Source: Sycobia sp. Sy_11
Taxonomy: Eukaryota > Arthropoda > Insecta > Hymenoptera > Epichrysomallidae
Direction: 5' to 3'
DNA length: 64,000 nucleotides
Assembly (NCBI GenBank): GCA_018907035.1
Contig: JACCIC010000003.1
Span: forward strand, 5,429,001-5,493,000
A program made the position numbers and the translations under genes. Below, one piece after another: positions 48,055-59,552 of the stretch (position 1 is its first letter; each line of letters starts with the position of its first letter). The notes beneath the pieces are model-generated. The model searched no databases and was not told where the DNA came from. It saw only the letters and a list, made by a program, of their open reading frames with translations.

Positions 48055-49529
48055 ATATAACAAATATAGATATATATATTTATATAGTTTATGGCGTATT
48101 GTATAAGGAAATTAATAAATTATTGGTTATTTATAATAATTTATTTAAATTATAAAGTGAAATTATATTTTACTCATAATTTTAAATGTGATTTGGGTAT
48201 ATTTATGTACATATTTATTGATAATAAGTAAATATTTTACTAAAATTTCTCATCTACAAAACTATTCTTTATTTTTTGTTTTAGTATTGCAGTATGGATT
48301 TGTGACTATTTTTGTTGCTGCATTTCCGCTTGCACCATTTTTTGCTCTCTTAAATAATGTTTTAGAAATGCGATTAGATGCAAAGAAGCTACTTACTATG
48401 TATCGCCGACCGGTTAGTCAAAGAGTCCGTGATATAGGGATTTGGTATAGAATTTTAGATTCTATATCAAAACTCTCTGTTATTACTAATGTAAATATTT
48501 GCAAAAACAATTATGATTCACTATACATTTTTAAGAAATCTTGAATATAATGTCTGTTTTGATTATAGGCTTTTATAATAGCTTTTACTTCAAACTTCAT
48601 TCCTCATCTTGTTCACCGAATCGTTGTTTCAAAAGATCATACACTTAAAGGTTTTTTGGAAAATTCTCTTTCTAAATTCAATACTAGTGATGATCCACAA
48701 AATTATCAAAATGAAACAATTTGCCGATATCCAGATTACAGAGAACCATGGTATTCACAGAATAAATATCAATACACTGATTTATTCTGGCATATACTTG
48801 CAGCACGTTTAGCTTTCGTTGTAGTTTTTGAGGTACTATTTATATTTTTTTCTATAAATATATTTATTTATATATTCACATAATAAAGATCATTCTCAAA
48901 ATTAATTATGATTAAAGCATAATTAACTTAATGATTGAGTCATAAAGTATATTTTAAAAAGAACATTCAGAATAAGATCATTTTACAGTTAATATTATAG
49001 TTATTCGTGAGAAATTAATAGGAATAAAATTTTAGTTGTACAATATATAGATTGAATTAAAAAAAAGAGAATTTAATTTCTTGTTTGAAAATCACAAATG
49101 AAACTGTACAACTGTAGATTTAATTAGATTGCTATATGATTTAGATGAGTGTTTCTTTATAAAATTTATTTATTATTAATTTACTTAATGATAAACAATT
49201 ATTTTACATTTTAGAATGCAGTAGCTGTAGTTATAATTATTGTAAGATGGTGCATTCCAGACATGAGTCCAAAACTTAGGGACAAAATTAGAAGAGAAGC
49301 GTATATAACAAATGAAATTATTATACAACATGAAGCACATCGAGTATGCAAATTACCCAACAATGAAGTCAACTTTACAAAAGAGGATATCGCAAAACTA
49401 GAACACACAGATCGGTGGAATCGAGTGATGCAGAATTCTTTATCGACATTTGACTTTGATCTTGAAGTTCATGGTACTCCAATGACACCAGCTGCAGTTC
49501 CTTCAAAAATTGGTCCTGTTGAACTTTGA
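38899..49529 (+). CDS. anoctamin (TMEM16 family), ten coding exons, predicted 971 aa
   Basis: Coding exons: 38899-39171, 39248-39373, 39453-39932, 41154-41541, 46340-46572, 46753-46953, 47029-47458, 48285-48490, 48569-48832 and 49215-49529; all phases match. Anoctamins are dimeric membrane proteins acting as Ca2+-activated chloride channels or lipid scramblases. The N-terminal dimerisation domain begins near [17 protein letters not shown] (about residue 101), and the transmembrane region begins near [17 protein letters not shown]. All six expected Ca2+-site residues are present: N649 and E653 (MNSILEM), E706 and E709 (EYLEM), and E738 and D742 ([12 protein letters not shown]). The length is typical. 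I cannot assign the vertebrate subtype; it belongs to the ANO1-7 type rather than ANO8/10. The frame is open upstream of ATG 38899 to the acceptor at 38853, so a further upstream start is conceivable. The 4.8-kb fourth intron contains the Donson gene on the other strand. Confidence 0.9.
41950..43587 (-). CDS. Donson: Donson / humpty dumpty homolog, single exon, 545 aa
   Basis: An intact 545-codon frame without introns. Donson (fly humpty dumpty) is a nuclear replication factor needed for assembly of the CMG helicase and for replication-fork stability. Similarity is seen in the N-terminal basic [16 protein letters not shown] segment, the central [18 protein letters not shown] and [11 protein letters not shown] segments, [17 protein letters not shown] (about residues 262-278), and the acidic linker followed by [13 protein letters not shown]. 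The length is close to the family's roughly 550-570 aa. It lies wholly inside the fourth intron of the anoctamin gene, antisense to it. Vertebrate DONSON genes have several exons, so this copy has lost its introns or was retroposed. No poly(A) scar or flanking duplication was recognised. Confidence 0.88.
   Translation of the reverse strand: MEELPQDQNLDWKRPDQIMKLRKFKLRKFALQARFNGSSIADSRSSNSLLSHNLSSENCTIIKKRKNPFLKIGENKKIKENPPADLETDTSDSTFELLNLQSSNSFQIENLYKSNASFEQSLLADIESNLSEPVIEEPKGNSYIPIDWTLKTKLRLMSPKPFAWKVKLKASEEASGTTGFVRCLDIGEQQTTLDTSPNARFHQCCLVWQHPSLPWMELYPRSQSKLNLANTNFVPMNQMMKDALYKEWCSSFRSLFHLLRVRQCPYFYVCGNNFTVLFRAAGICGISEVQALITPTTRGLRESLKNEEIEFTMPLKSKLRKTKSAFELIDNNDDDEKNDSWLKSVGIEDSEIRKISFSQSKVQTHRECDVDNIHESLIFVTGVEVQALFNFLINCKTIITICGPYSGVPPTLLSPVAFHGASLRPLKVRESTVSNGQEKYYSLELIGPILPDVLPSLCSLMSCHQIDKFSVSCAQLTNTAAFSKAKHGTEIDRKTEALPQNIFGLESLTDCGFTKKILSHFCNPEPNRIENFESLTCDNNLYTWS
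43970..44031. repeat. (TA)n microsatellite
   Basis: A TA run of about 62 bp, about 380 bp upstream of the Donson start codon and inside the anoctamin intron. It is followed at 44100-44121 by short repeats of gctagcagct. Confidence 0.96.
44122..46339. other. remainder of the anoctamin intron
   Basis: AT-rich sequence with one (TA)n tract and two GC-richer patches (44520-44660 and 45830-45895) that show no coding pattern. Nothing else is identified. Confidence 0.5.
44884..44943. repeat. (TA)n microsatellite
   Basis: A 60-bp TA run in the anoctamin intron. Confidence 0.96.
48010..48051. repeat. (TA)n microsatellite
   Basis: A TA run in the anoctamin intron before the exon that starts at 48285. 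Confidence 0.95.
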
Positions 49530-50324
49530 AATATTAAGACGATAAATGGCCATAGTCTTTCTAATCAATGATTTATTTATTGTACTTTTCTTTAAAGTAT
49601 GATAAAGTTTTGATATTTAGGTCTATTTAATAATTAAGTTTCTAAGTGAACTTAAATGATTTAAAAATAATTGCTTAAAAGTAATACATAAAGGTAATAC
49701 TACAAAATTAGAATTTAGCATCTTCAAACTATATTTTGTTTTTTTTTTTAATTTAACATTTTTACATAAAATAGTTTTGATTTACTTAACATTTTTTTTT
49801 ACATTTTTCTATAAATGAAACATATCTTCAAACTCAAATATTTATTATCCTTAGTCTTTCCAAATAACATTAGTTCCTATATTACCCAAGATATCAAAGC
49901 AATTATCTTACAAAACACGTGTATCATTTTTGTGATTCTCTGAGCAGTATCTGTGATTTTATATAATTTATATTTGAGTCTTGTTCTACGGAATATTGTA
50001 TAAAAATGTGCATATAGTAATGTATATAAATATATATCATTATATAAATATTGTATTTTTGAATTTATTGTTATTATGTCTTAAAAAGATAAAAGGTTTT
50101 TAATAGACAAAATATATACCAAATATTCTTTTTAATATAAATTTATATTTTCTTTTAACATCTTTAAATTTATTTTACGTACATCTTGTATAATTACAGG
50201 ATTATTTATTTTAACAACAACAAAAATAAAAGTTTTTTTCATACACAATAATCAAAGAGTAAAAATTGGTATAAGTATTATGACCAATTATTTACATTTT
50301 ATCAAAACAATAAATTCTTAACAC

Positions 50325-50816
50325 TTATTCTTTTTTCATTTCGGCAGGATGAAAATTCAGAGATGCCGAATTAATGCAGAATCTTTTTCTCTTTGGCTTA
50401 GGTCCATCATTGAATACATGACCCAAATGTGCTCCACAATTGGAGCAGGTAACCTCTGTTCTTACCATATCAAGACTTGTATCTTTTGTCAGCTTAACAA
50501 GACCTTGCTCCAAAACTTCAGTAAAGGCCGGCCAACCACACCCACTATCATATTTTTCTGCTGAAGAAAACAGCTCCTTTTCACACACAATACATGTGTA
50601 AACACCACTTTCATAAAATTTGTTATAGCATCCAGTGTAAGGTCTTTCAGTGCCCTTCTCTTGTGTGACATGCCATTGGAGTGGCGTCAAACGGCCTTTT
50701 AATTCTTTCTTGTCCACGTCCTTTGACATATTTGCAGTTATATAGCTAATTACTGATTTTGGCGAAGTTATAACAGCTAGCTTCTTGAATGTGCTGAACA
50801 GTATACAATGACTCAT
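50325..50816 (-). CDS. MsrB: methionine-R-sulfoxide reductase B, single exon, 163 aa
   Basis: Reduces the R epimer of methionine sulfoxide in proteins, using a catalytic cysteine regenerated by thioredoxin. Visible features: structural zinc cysteines C75/C78 (CIVC) and C124/C127 (CSNC), the SGCGWPAF motif with the probable resolving cysteine C93, and the active-site motif FCINSASLNF with catalytic cysteine C147. The active residue is cysteine, not selenocysteine. The first 29 residues are basic/hydrophobic and lack acidic residues, like a mitochondrial presequence. Met30 (MSKDVDKK) would give a cytosolic form starting right before the domain. The gene has no intron in the coding region. It is the nearest neighbour of anoctamin, facing it tail to tail at about 800 bp. 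Confidence 0.95.
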   Translation of the reverse strand: MSHCILFSTFKKLAVITSPKSVISYITANMSKDVDKKELKGRLTPLQWHVTQEKGTERPYTGCYNKFYESGVYTCIVCEKELFSSAEKYDSGCGWPAFTEVLEQGLVKLTKDTSLDMVRTEVTCSNCGAHLGHVFNDGPKPKRKRFCINSASLNFHPAEMKKE

Positions 50817-53445
50817 TTATTGCTGCTGAATCACGATCACGATTGAGAACGTATAGGCTTGTAGATATTAATAGTATGTACAGTTATTTTTTCTACATTC
50901 TTTTTAAAGAACTGAACGTTACTGTTTAAGGACTGACTAGATTCCGATTACTAGGTATAAAGAGGAACAGCGGTGCGGTAAGATTATTGATGCACTATTG
51001 CACTATAAAGTATGTAGAACTACATGTATATACATTATTATTGCACTGTCACGTGCCCCAAAAATCCACTTTGTGGTTATTTACCACATGTCTAACCAGT
51101 CAGCATGAAGTCTTATTCTAATTACTAATTCAAGTACGTGAGAATTAAAAAAAGTTGGACTTTGATCAACTAATTTATGATGATGTGCCTAATTGCAATG
51201 CTCGACAAGATTGCGTCGATGCGCATCAAAGAAAAAATTCATTATGTTATAATCGATAAGGTCTGCGATAAAATCCTACGGGTAATCGCAGAGGTAATCA
51301 CAGCAATGAGTGGTCACGTGGTCTATTGTATCGCAATCGCGACCGACTGTCGCAATCACAGTCGTAGCAACGACGTCACAGAAAAGCTGGTTTCGAACTA
51401 AACTTAGCTTTGCCTCAATAAATGGATAAATCTTGTATAGAGTAGAAATACGTTTTAGTTAGAGAATCGAAATAGTTTTTGCTATATTTTCATGTCAATC
51501 TGCATCAATTCCTAGAAATTGAATCATTATTATTATATAAAAAATATGTTGAAAAAATTTCGAGATATATATTTGTAAATAAATAATATCGTATGTAATG
51601 TGAATTTATCACTTAAAAAAAATAATGAAATCATTAATAAACAGTAAAATTATGATTTTATATTTAGATTTATAATATCTAGTTTATAAAGCATCAAAAG
51701 AAATAATACCAAAATAAACTTTTATAAAATTTTTAAAAGTTATAATAAAAAAATTTTTTATTCAGCAAGTAATTGCGTAGAAATATTGATAATGTGTCAT
51801 TAAAGATAAGTACCTATAATAATGCTTATAAGAATAAATATTGCTATCAAATACAAGCAAATCTCATGATAATTATTACTTGTGCGAGTCCCGTTTAATT
51901 TTATCTAAAGGTGAACAAATAAATTTATTATTATCTTAAATTTTTCTGACTGTAGGAATTTCCAGACTTTTGAAAGTACTCGTGAATATATTCAATATAA
52001 TTGTCATATTTTTAAATTGTTTCAAAATATTCAATTTATTTAATTTAAAATATAAATATTATTTATTTAAACGTAGGATGTAAATATTAATTAAGTAAAC
52101 GTAGGATGATAGTTTTGTGTATTACACGTACAATTCTTTATTTTGACAAAACTTTTAAACGATTGTATATAATATATAATATAATGCTCTTAATCACTGC
52201 CATATATTAATTTTTAATGCACAATTACTTTTTGTTACTTGAACATTTACAAGCGCGAAAAATATTAATTGAGAAATTTCGATTTGGAAATAATATTTTT
52301 TTAAACGGCATACTTAAACTCTTCTGCAAATAATATACATTTATCACTGCATCATTAAAGTCATTGGTTATATTAATATTTATTCGCATTCTTTAGTATT
52401 AATATACTTATTTTCGATTACATTTTAAAATGTAATTACATTAATGTTTTTACACATATAACTTCGTGTTAAATACGAAAGATTTTTTATTATTTTGAAG
52501 TTTTATGTATTAAAGTTCGATTGGATTTTTTATTGAAGACGCATATAATATGATGATAATTAATATGGTTATTTATTATTATTTATGGATTCATAACATT
52601 TTTAAGGATTCTTAAATATATATATTTAGATGTGATTTATTTATTAATAATGATTTAATTTATAAGGATTCCATGAAACAGGAAGAATACATCAAACTGA
52701 CATGTATTTTGGGGTTTTTAAGTCTTATTCAGTATGATTTTTGCGCTAGTATACAACGTTTTGTTATATGACAACTAGATTTTTAATTCAATCGATTGTC
52801 TATATGCAGGCATTTTTATATAAATATTAAATTAAAAAGCTTATACATAATGCACGTATTACTTTTTTGTTGCATATAAAAAATTCCTCAATTTTTTGTA
52901 ATTTATTTAGACTCTTAATTATGCATCAGTTATTGAGAATATCGAAAGTTTGTCGTTAATATATTGAAATATTTTCTATGTAAGAAACACAAAAGTTAGC
53001 GATAGACTGGCACAAAAAGTAAATAAATGTGATTCAAAAGTTGTATTTTCTTTATAAATATTTTACAATTAATTAATTTTACAATTAATTCGTTCAAATT
53101 CATTCCATAATTCTGCTCAAAATTTTTAGTTATATAAATAAATAGCCTATCATTATAGTTTTTATAATAAAATTATTTGCAAACTGTATTGAATTAAATA
53201 TTTTTACAAAAAATTACAATGGGAAAATATTTATTGTTCTTCTAAAGAAAAAGATCTTGTACAATCAACAATAGATGTAATCATACTTTGCTAGTAATTA
53301 TATAATAGGCAAAATAAAATTTAAATATTTACATTTTAAATCCGATTCACTCGTTTTTTTTTTATTAATATGAGAAGCAATGTATAAAAAAGTTCTTATT
53401 AACAAAATAAAATATAGAATAAGTCTATTTATACCATGTAAATGT

Positions 53446-53448
<3 letters not shown>
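50817..53448. other. intergenic region without a recognised gene
   Basis: About 2.6 kb: the MsrB promoter side (a GC-richer patch at 51180-51400), then very AT-rich sequence. No gene or element identified. Confidence 0.55.

Positions 53449-53500
<52 letters not shown>
53449..53500. repeat. (TA)n microsatellite
   Basis: A 52-bp TA run just left of the mariner relic. Confidence 0.96.
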
Positions 53501-53504
<4 letters not shown>

Positions 53505-53561
53505 TTATTTTCATTCACGGCAGTAGTTTGTCTTCGCTACGCTTTAGAACAAAGATACATA

Positions 53562-54845
53562 CTATTCTGTAAAAATATGAGTAAAACTTTTCAATTCAAA
53601 CATCCCGGGTTTACCAATTTAGACAAATGTTTTTATTTTTAAGTTGGTAGTACTGTCAGAGTTATATGTGCCAAATTTCACGCAATTATCTTCATTTGTC
53701 ATATAGTTACGCTTTTGTTTTGTGAACAATGAAAAGTTGTCTGTTCGGTTTCTATAATGTCTAAAATTATTCAACAAAGAAGCAGCATCAAATTTTGTGC
53801 GCGAAATGAAATATTGGCCGCTGAAACGTTCAAAATGTTGCAGAAGGCCCTTGGCGATAAGTCAATGTCAAGAGCAAGTGTTTTTAATTGGCACAAATTG
53901 TTCAAAGAAGGTCGATAACGCGTTGAAGACGACCAAGAACATCTACTGATGGGCTACACGTCGACAAAATCAAAGAATTGGTACTGTAAAATGGTTGATT
54001 GACTACTAGAACGCTTGCTCATATTGTTGGAATTTCAAACGGGTCAGTCAACACCATTTTGAAAGACATTTAGTGCCTGAAATAAGCGAAATTTCGATTG
54101 GTGCCAAAATCACTCATGGAGGTCTGTGAAACGATGTTTTCAGATTATCAGGACAAGATGGAACGCATAATAACTGGAGATGAGACTTGAATCTACGCTT
54201 ACGATCCAGAAACAACTAATCAATCGAGCGAATATCGTGCCAAAGGAGAGCGGAGACCGAAAAAATCACGCCAAAGTCGCTCAAAAATATGCTCGCTCAA
54301 AATAATGCTCGCTGTTTTCTTCGATTATCGTGGTGTGGTGCATTATGAATTCCTTCCAACCGACCAAACGCATCACAAAGAATATTATTTGAGTGTTATG
54401 CGTCGATTACGCGAAGCTATTCGTCTCAAAAGGCCAGATTTATGGAAAGACAATTCTTGGTTTTTGCATCACGACAATGCACCAGCTCACACTGAATTGA
54501 TTTTACGGGAACATTTAGTCAAAAATTTAACCAATATCGTTCCGCAACCACCGTACTCGCTTGATTTAGCATCGTACGACTTCTGGCTGTTCAGCAAACA
54601 CAAAAGACCTCCTCGGGGACAAAGTTTTGATTCAATTGAAGAAGTAAAAGCCGTATCGAAGAAGGAGCTGATGGCCATTCCGAAGTACAAGTATAAAAAA
54701 TGTTTTGAAAATTGAAAAAAGCGTTGGCATATTTGTATCGCATCTAGGGGGGGGGGGATTATTTTGAGGGAGATGAATTAGATTTAAAAGAATAAATGAA
54801 GATTTCAAAAGTTATAAATAAAGTCTTACTCATATTTGTACACAG
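53562..54845 (+). mobile_element. mariner relic, nearly full length, second subfamily
   Basis: Matching ends: 'ctattctgtaaaaatatgag' at the left and, reversed at the right, 'ctgtgtacaaatatgag'; TA lies on both sides (53560-53561 and 54846-54847). The transposase starts at 53757 (MSKIIQQRSSIKFCARNEIL) and reads through ASVFNWHKLFKEGR. It is broken in the middle by stops and shifts, then open from 54305 (VFFDYRGVVHYEFLP, FLHHDNAPAHTELI, PQPPYSLDLASYDFWLF). There are 34 residues between the second and third aspartates. The P-to-L and P-to-S changes around the last aspartate and several stops show decay. It belongs to a different subfamily from the copies at 2599 and 5543. Confidence 0.85.
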
Positions 54846-54949
54846 TATTTTTTTGTTATTTACATGGTATTTTATCACATATTGCCATTTTGCTATATAT
54901 TTCTAAGCTTACATTTTTATTCCTACTTTATCAGCTATCCTTTACACCT

Positions 54950-55660
54950 TCGCCCTTACTTTGGATTTGGTAATTTCCTCAAATTTTTTACTGTACTTAT
55001 ATACATCCGCTATCAGACTATTCTTCTATATTTCTACTAACATTGACCATGTGCTGACCTAAATTTTTCCCTGTCCTCGCCCCAGAGTTAGTTCTACATC
55101 ATTTTTTTTCATCCATTCTTTTTTCATGGTCTCCCTTGTTAACATATGCCATCCAAGTATGTTCCGCCGTATCATCTTCATAGTTGCATTTTTTCAAGAA
55201 TTCATTGCGCTTCCTATTAAGATTCCTACCTCTTATTGTAATCCATTGTTCCTTTATTGTCCCATTCCATATCTTCTGTCCTATCAAAATTTTTCTTTCT
55301 CCTGGATCCTTCCATTTTCCACAATCCCTGCGAAAATTCAATTTTTCTATCCTGACCTAATTATTCTCTGTAATCTCTATTTGACTTAATACTAACTCCT
55401 CTTTTTAACAATTTTGCCACATTTTCCTTTTCAGCCTCTACTAGCGTTTTCTTAAGCTTTCATCATCTTCCCCTCCTTCCAGTGGCATTCTTAGTGATTT
55501 TTTTTCTCTATGTCTATTTCCTATGTCTATAAAGATTATCCTGCTCATTTTACATTGTCCAACTCAAATTTGTTGCTTACCGTTTCCATTTCGCATATCT
55601 ATCTGGGTGGGTTACTGTTTAGTTACATTTTAACATATCTCCTTTGTACTCTTTTTAGAG
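54950..55660 (-). mobile_element. possible decayed non-LTR retrotransposon tail
   Basis: The minus strand of this C/T-rich block gives a lysine/glutamate-rich translation (for example FLKKCNYEDDTAEHTWMAYV in 55341-55099) with a Cys...His pattern like the zinc-knuckle end of some insect LINE proteins. The frame is broken on both sides. The resemblance is general and the call is weak. Confidence 0.3.
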
Positions 55661-55684
55661 TCTCTGGGTTATGCCAATCAACAA

Positions 55685-56625
55685 TTGCCAGTGTGTTCCG
55701 AAAGTTGTAAGAGTGCAGGTACAAAATTCATACTACTTAAGCCATCTTCATGAAACTTTGCCCACTAGTTACTACAACCTTGCTCTACCTCTATATAAAC
55801 TTTCAAGTTTATCGGATTATATTATTATAATATACGATAATATACGATTATATTATAGCAGTTTGCGTGGGAGTATCAGAGTCGTCGCTGTCATTGTTTA
55901 AAATGAATAAAAATATCAAAATACATGTTACAACGGGAGTGAAGTGCAACGAGAACGAAGAAAATGTTAAAAGTAGCTTATGGTAAATGTGTTATGTCTC
56001 GTGCTACTATTTTTCGATGGTATAACTTTTTGCGGCAGGTAGAAAGTCGGTTCAAGACGTCGAAAGGAGCGAGCGGCCATACGACAACAGTGAAAATAAC
56101 ATTGATAAAGTTGCAGCTGCGTTAAAGGATAACCGCAATTCTAGTTGCAGATTGATTGAAGAACTTACTGGAATATCCAAATCCAACGTTTAACGTATTA
56201 TAACGAACGATTAAAAAAAAGAAGTACACACGTTTCGTTCCTTTTGCTCAATAATGCACCAGCACATATCGCGGCAACTAATACTTAATTTTTCGCCAAA
56301 AAGGTGGTTCTGTACTCACCATACTCACCTGATTTGAGTCCTCCTGACTACTTTTTGTTTCCGAAATTAAAAATGGACTTAAAAGGGAACCGTTTTGCGT
56401 TGAGAGATGAGATACAAAAAACTGTGACAAGAAAATTCAAAAATATTCCAAAAGAGGAGTTTTTAAAAGGAATAAGAGATTGGAAGATCATACCAACTTG
56501 TATATTACTTTTATTGAAGACTATTTTGTATAAAAAGTTTGTTGAAAAAATTTTATATATATATATTGCGTCTTTTGTATCTTCAGTCTTAAATCTTTTG
56601 AGATACGCTGTATATACTTCATAAA
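55685..56625 (+). mobile_element. mariner-like relic with internal deletion
   Basis: The N-terminal DNA-binding part is visible at about 55960-56190 (AYGKCVMSRATIFRWYNF and, after a shift, KDNRNSSCRLIEELTGISKS). It then jumps at about 56210-56240 to the catalytic LLLNNAPAHIAAT segment and the open C-terminal part at 56304-56500 (YSPYSPDLSPPDYFLFPKLK, IPKEEFLKGIRDW). About half of the catalytic domain is deleted. The left edge is approximate. Confidence 0.75.
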
Positions 56626-56692
56626 AATATCCTGCCTTTACTATCGCATCTAGGAAGTTGCCTTGTCTTTTAAGAATCCTAATTTAGCCTCC

Positions 56693-56764
56693 TCTCAAGA
56701 TTCTTCAGACTATATAAGTAAGGAAAATAATAGATTTTCTTAGGCAGTCTGAAGAATCTTGAGA
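56693..56764. repeat. 19-bp perfect inverted repeat (hairpin) with 34-base loop
   Basis: The arm at 56693-56711 (tctcaagattcttcagact) is the exact reverse complement of 56746-56764. Downstream, two copies of a self-complementary phrase (aatctaaatttt..atttagattta) lie at about 56764-56788 and 56814-56838. It could be a small MITE or foldback sequence. Confidence 0.75.
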
Positions 56765-57199
56765 ATCTAAATTTTCATTTAGATTTAATTTATTTTATAT
56801 TTAATTTATTCACAATCTAAATTTTAATTTAGATTTAAAGTATAGTCTAAAAAATAAAATAATAGATTTTCCTTACATTTGTTGCCATTTTTCTAATATG
56901 TTCCGTAAGTGTTGCTCAATAAGAACCAAAACTCAAGATTCTTGTACTCACTCACTTCTTGTAAGTCTTTTACCATGTATTACCACTTTTTTCTTCTTCT
57001 CTTTCTAAATAGTATTACTTTTGTTTTTTCTCGCTTACACTTAACTCGCCTTTCCTGCTAAACTTTTCCTAATTTTTCAATATCCCCTTAATTTCAATTG
57101 TAAATTTAAAGCAGCATATTTTTGACTACCCTATCTTCACCCCTTCGTTATTTTTCTTCCAACTTTCTTATAAATGTTCTAAATAAATTAGAGATAGAT

Positions 57200-57835
57200 A
57201 CGAGGGTGAGGTAAAAGTTTCTGAACTATTGAAGATATCCAACATTTTCGGCCTTTCTTCGCATTATTGCTTAGCATTATCTTCATTAAGACGAATACAC
57301 TAATACATGTATTTTACTTCCAGGAGTGTAGTGGTGAATCCAAGTTACACTTACAGTTATCAATCGACGCAAAAATTTGCTAGGTATTTTTTGTGCAGTG
57401 TCAAATTCTCGATAGATAAAGTTTTCCACGCCAGTTTTTCATCGAGTTTTAGTAAATATAACTACCTGGTGCAGTTTTTCCACGCTCAAATGTTCATGTA
57501 AAATATTGCTTACGCGTTTCGGGACATCCTGATTTCAACTATCTCACTGACATTCAATTAACGCTTCTCTATCACTATTTTGTGATTTTTAAAAATCAAT
57601 TCGGGAGTTGTGACCTCAACTGGGCGTCCTGATGGAGATTGATCAGCAGTGCTTACGCGACCTTTCTTAATGTCGCTTTCTTAATGAATTGCTTAGAAAC
57701 TCGCCATAATGGCGTGTTTGTTAACTCCTTGATCTGCAAAAAGAACACATTTCATACGATTATTTTTAGTCGTTTTCTCACGCCTGTTGTCACTGCAGGC
57801 CATGTAAACAAAGACTTCGTGAGGGGTTTTTCGTA
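57200..57835 (-). mobile_element. decayed mariner/Tc1-like fragment
   Basis: Starts with 'acgagggtgaggtaaaagtt', similar to mariner-like terminal repeats. The minus strand at 57665-57598 reads RVSTADQSPSGRPVEVTTPE, the characteristic linker between the two helix-turn-helix parts of such transposases. Upstream of it, on the minus strand, KHAIMASF may be part of the first helix region. The catalytic part is not readable. Confidence 0.55.
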
Positions 57836-59550
57836 AAATGTTGAGTCTATGTTTAATCCTATCGGTTTTCTCACAGCGCTGCGGAATAATGTACTATCAT
57901 TAGTCGACCTGTTGCTCCATTCGCTCTCGCCGTCACTGTATTCATTATTGAAATATGCGGAACTACCATTTTTATGTTGCCACTTGTATTTAATTCACGG
58001 CTCAAGCGATGAGCATACCGGCGCGTTACCATCTGAAGAGTCGACGAACTGCCATGTGGTATCACCTTAGTACAGATTGCCTGAAAATGATTCCGATAAG
58101 AGTTCATCGTTCTCGCTCTGCTCTTCGTTCACGATACATTCGAGAATCTAGGGTGCATTGCATGTCTCTCCTGTGATTGCTGTGATGCTGCATCATTATC
58201 ATACATATATTGTCAGTGTGCTCTATTGTGTCGTTTAATTAATGTACAAGTTTCAGACGCTGAATTGAGACCATTTTTTCACGACGGCTAACTACAATTA
58301 CGACAGTTTTTCCGCCCGGGGCTCGTTCAAGGACGCGACGACCCACCCGAGTAAGGCTTAAGCAATGGTGCACGCTTAGAATTAGTCTACAGGTAAACCT
58401 GCGTACATTCGATCATTTCTTTATATATTAATAGTTTCGTCGCGCTTTTCTATTCTACCTTTGCAGGTTACATTTGGGCTATGAGTTAATTAGGTTCTTG
58501 TAAGAATATGCTGTCATTGAGCTTGATACTTTGATGACCTAACTTTGATAATCTAATGTCGATACTGTAATTTTTGAAGTTATCCCATATTAGTATTCTA
58601 CATGTTTAATACCTATGTCAGAATGCAGACTAGCAATGTAAACTTAGAAGTATCATCGGTAGTACATTTGGCCTCTCTGGGTTGTCATCCTGACACATAA
58701 GTACGGCTTTAAAATCACGGTACCATCATTTGATCATACCGTTTGCAGCAGGGTGAAACGCCTATTCTATTCATTGTGAATCTATCGTATCATTTACAAT
58801 ATTTGTTGTATGTTCTAACTTGTGCTCTATATAAATAGTATGTAGTACAAATACCATTATTGAAACGCGAACTCTTATCCTTATGTGGAGTGGATTTATC
58901 AGTATTTCCAGATTTCTAAGAGTTCAATTTTGGCTTTAATACATCACTTGTGAATTCAGATTCAAATTCATGGAGTTGAACGTACAAAGCGCATAAGATG
59001 CGGAGTTTTACTCGCAGATTTCACATGTCAGCCTTTCACTCTCTTCATACATCGGTTCGAATTCACTTTTCATGTTGCGTGACAATTTACTATCGGTTTG
59101 TGCGCCTAAGTCTATCTTGTCGCAATTTTGCCATATCTACGTGTGGCGCGTCTAGGTTATCCGCGATATTCACAACTTACATGTGGATTTAGTCAGAATC
59201 TTATATTCATGTATAACTGGATTTAATTACTTACAAGCTTGATCATCTCGTTTAAGATCTGGCTAGGAGACTTTCTGCTCAGAAGACAAGATGCTTTAAA
59301 ACTCTGAATTGGACTTCGAGCGATAAGAATGGAAAGCAACTAAACAAAATGTGAAAAAAATGGCATGGCTACCGGATCTTGGGCAGAAATGTCAGACCTC
59401 ATGTGTTATATTTATAGGTTGTGTATCTATCAAAAACTTTGCCGTATTATATTTGAGCATTTCTTCGGTGTCTTTATTTTATCGAGTAAAATCATGGCAA
59501 ATTTCTAGCCAAATAAATGTCCTTTGTGGGAAGCGCTGCTCCTATTATTT
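57836..59550. other. GC-richer sequence of unknown origin
   Basis: About 1.7 kb with higher GC than the gene-containing parts of the window and no long ORF. It lies between transposon relics and is probably decayed mobile DNA. The block at 58290-58400 is the most GC-rich. I recognise no motif. Confidence 0.35.
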
Positions 59551-59552
59551 AA

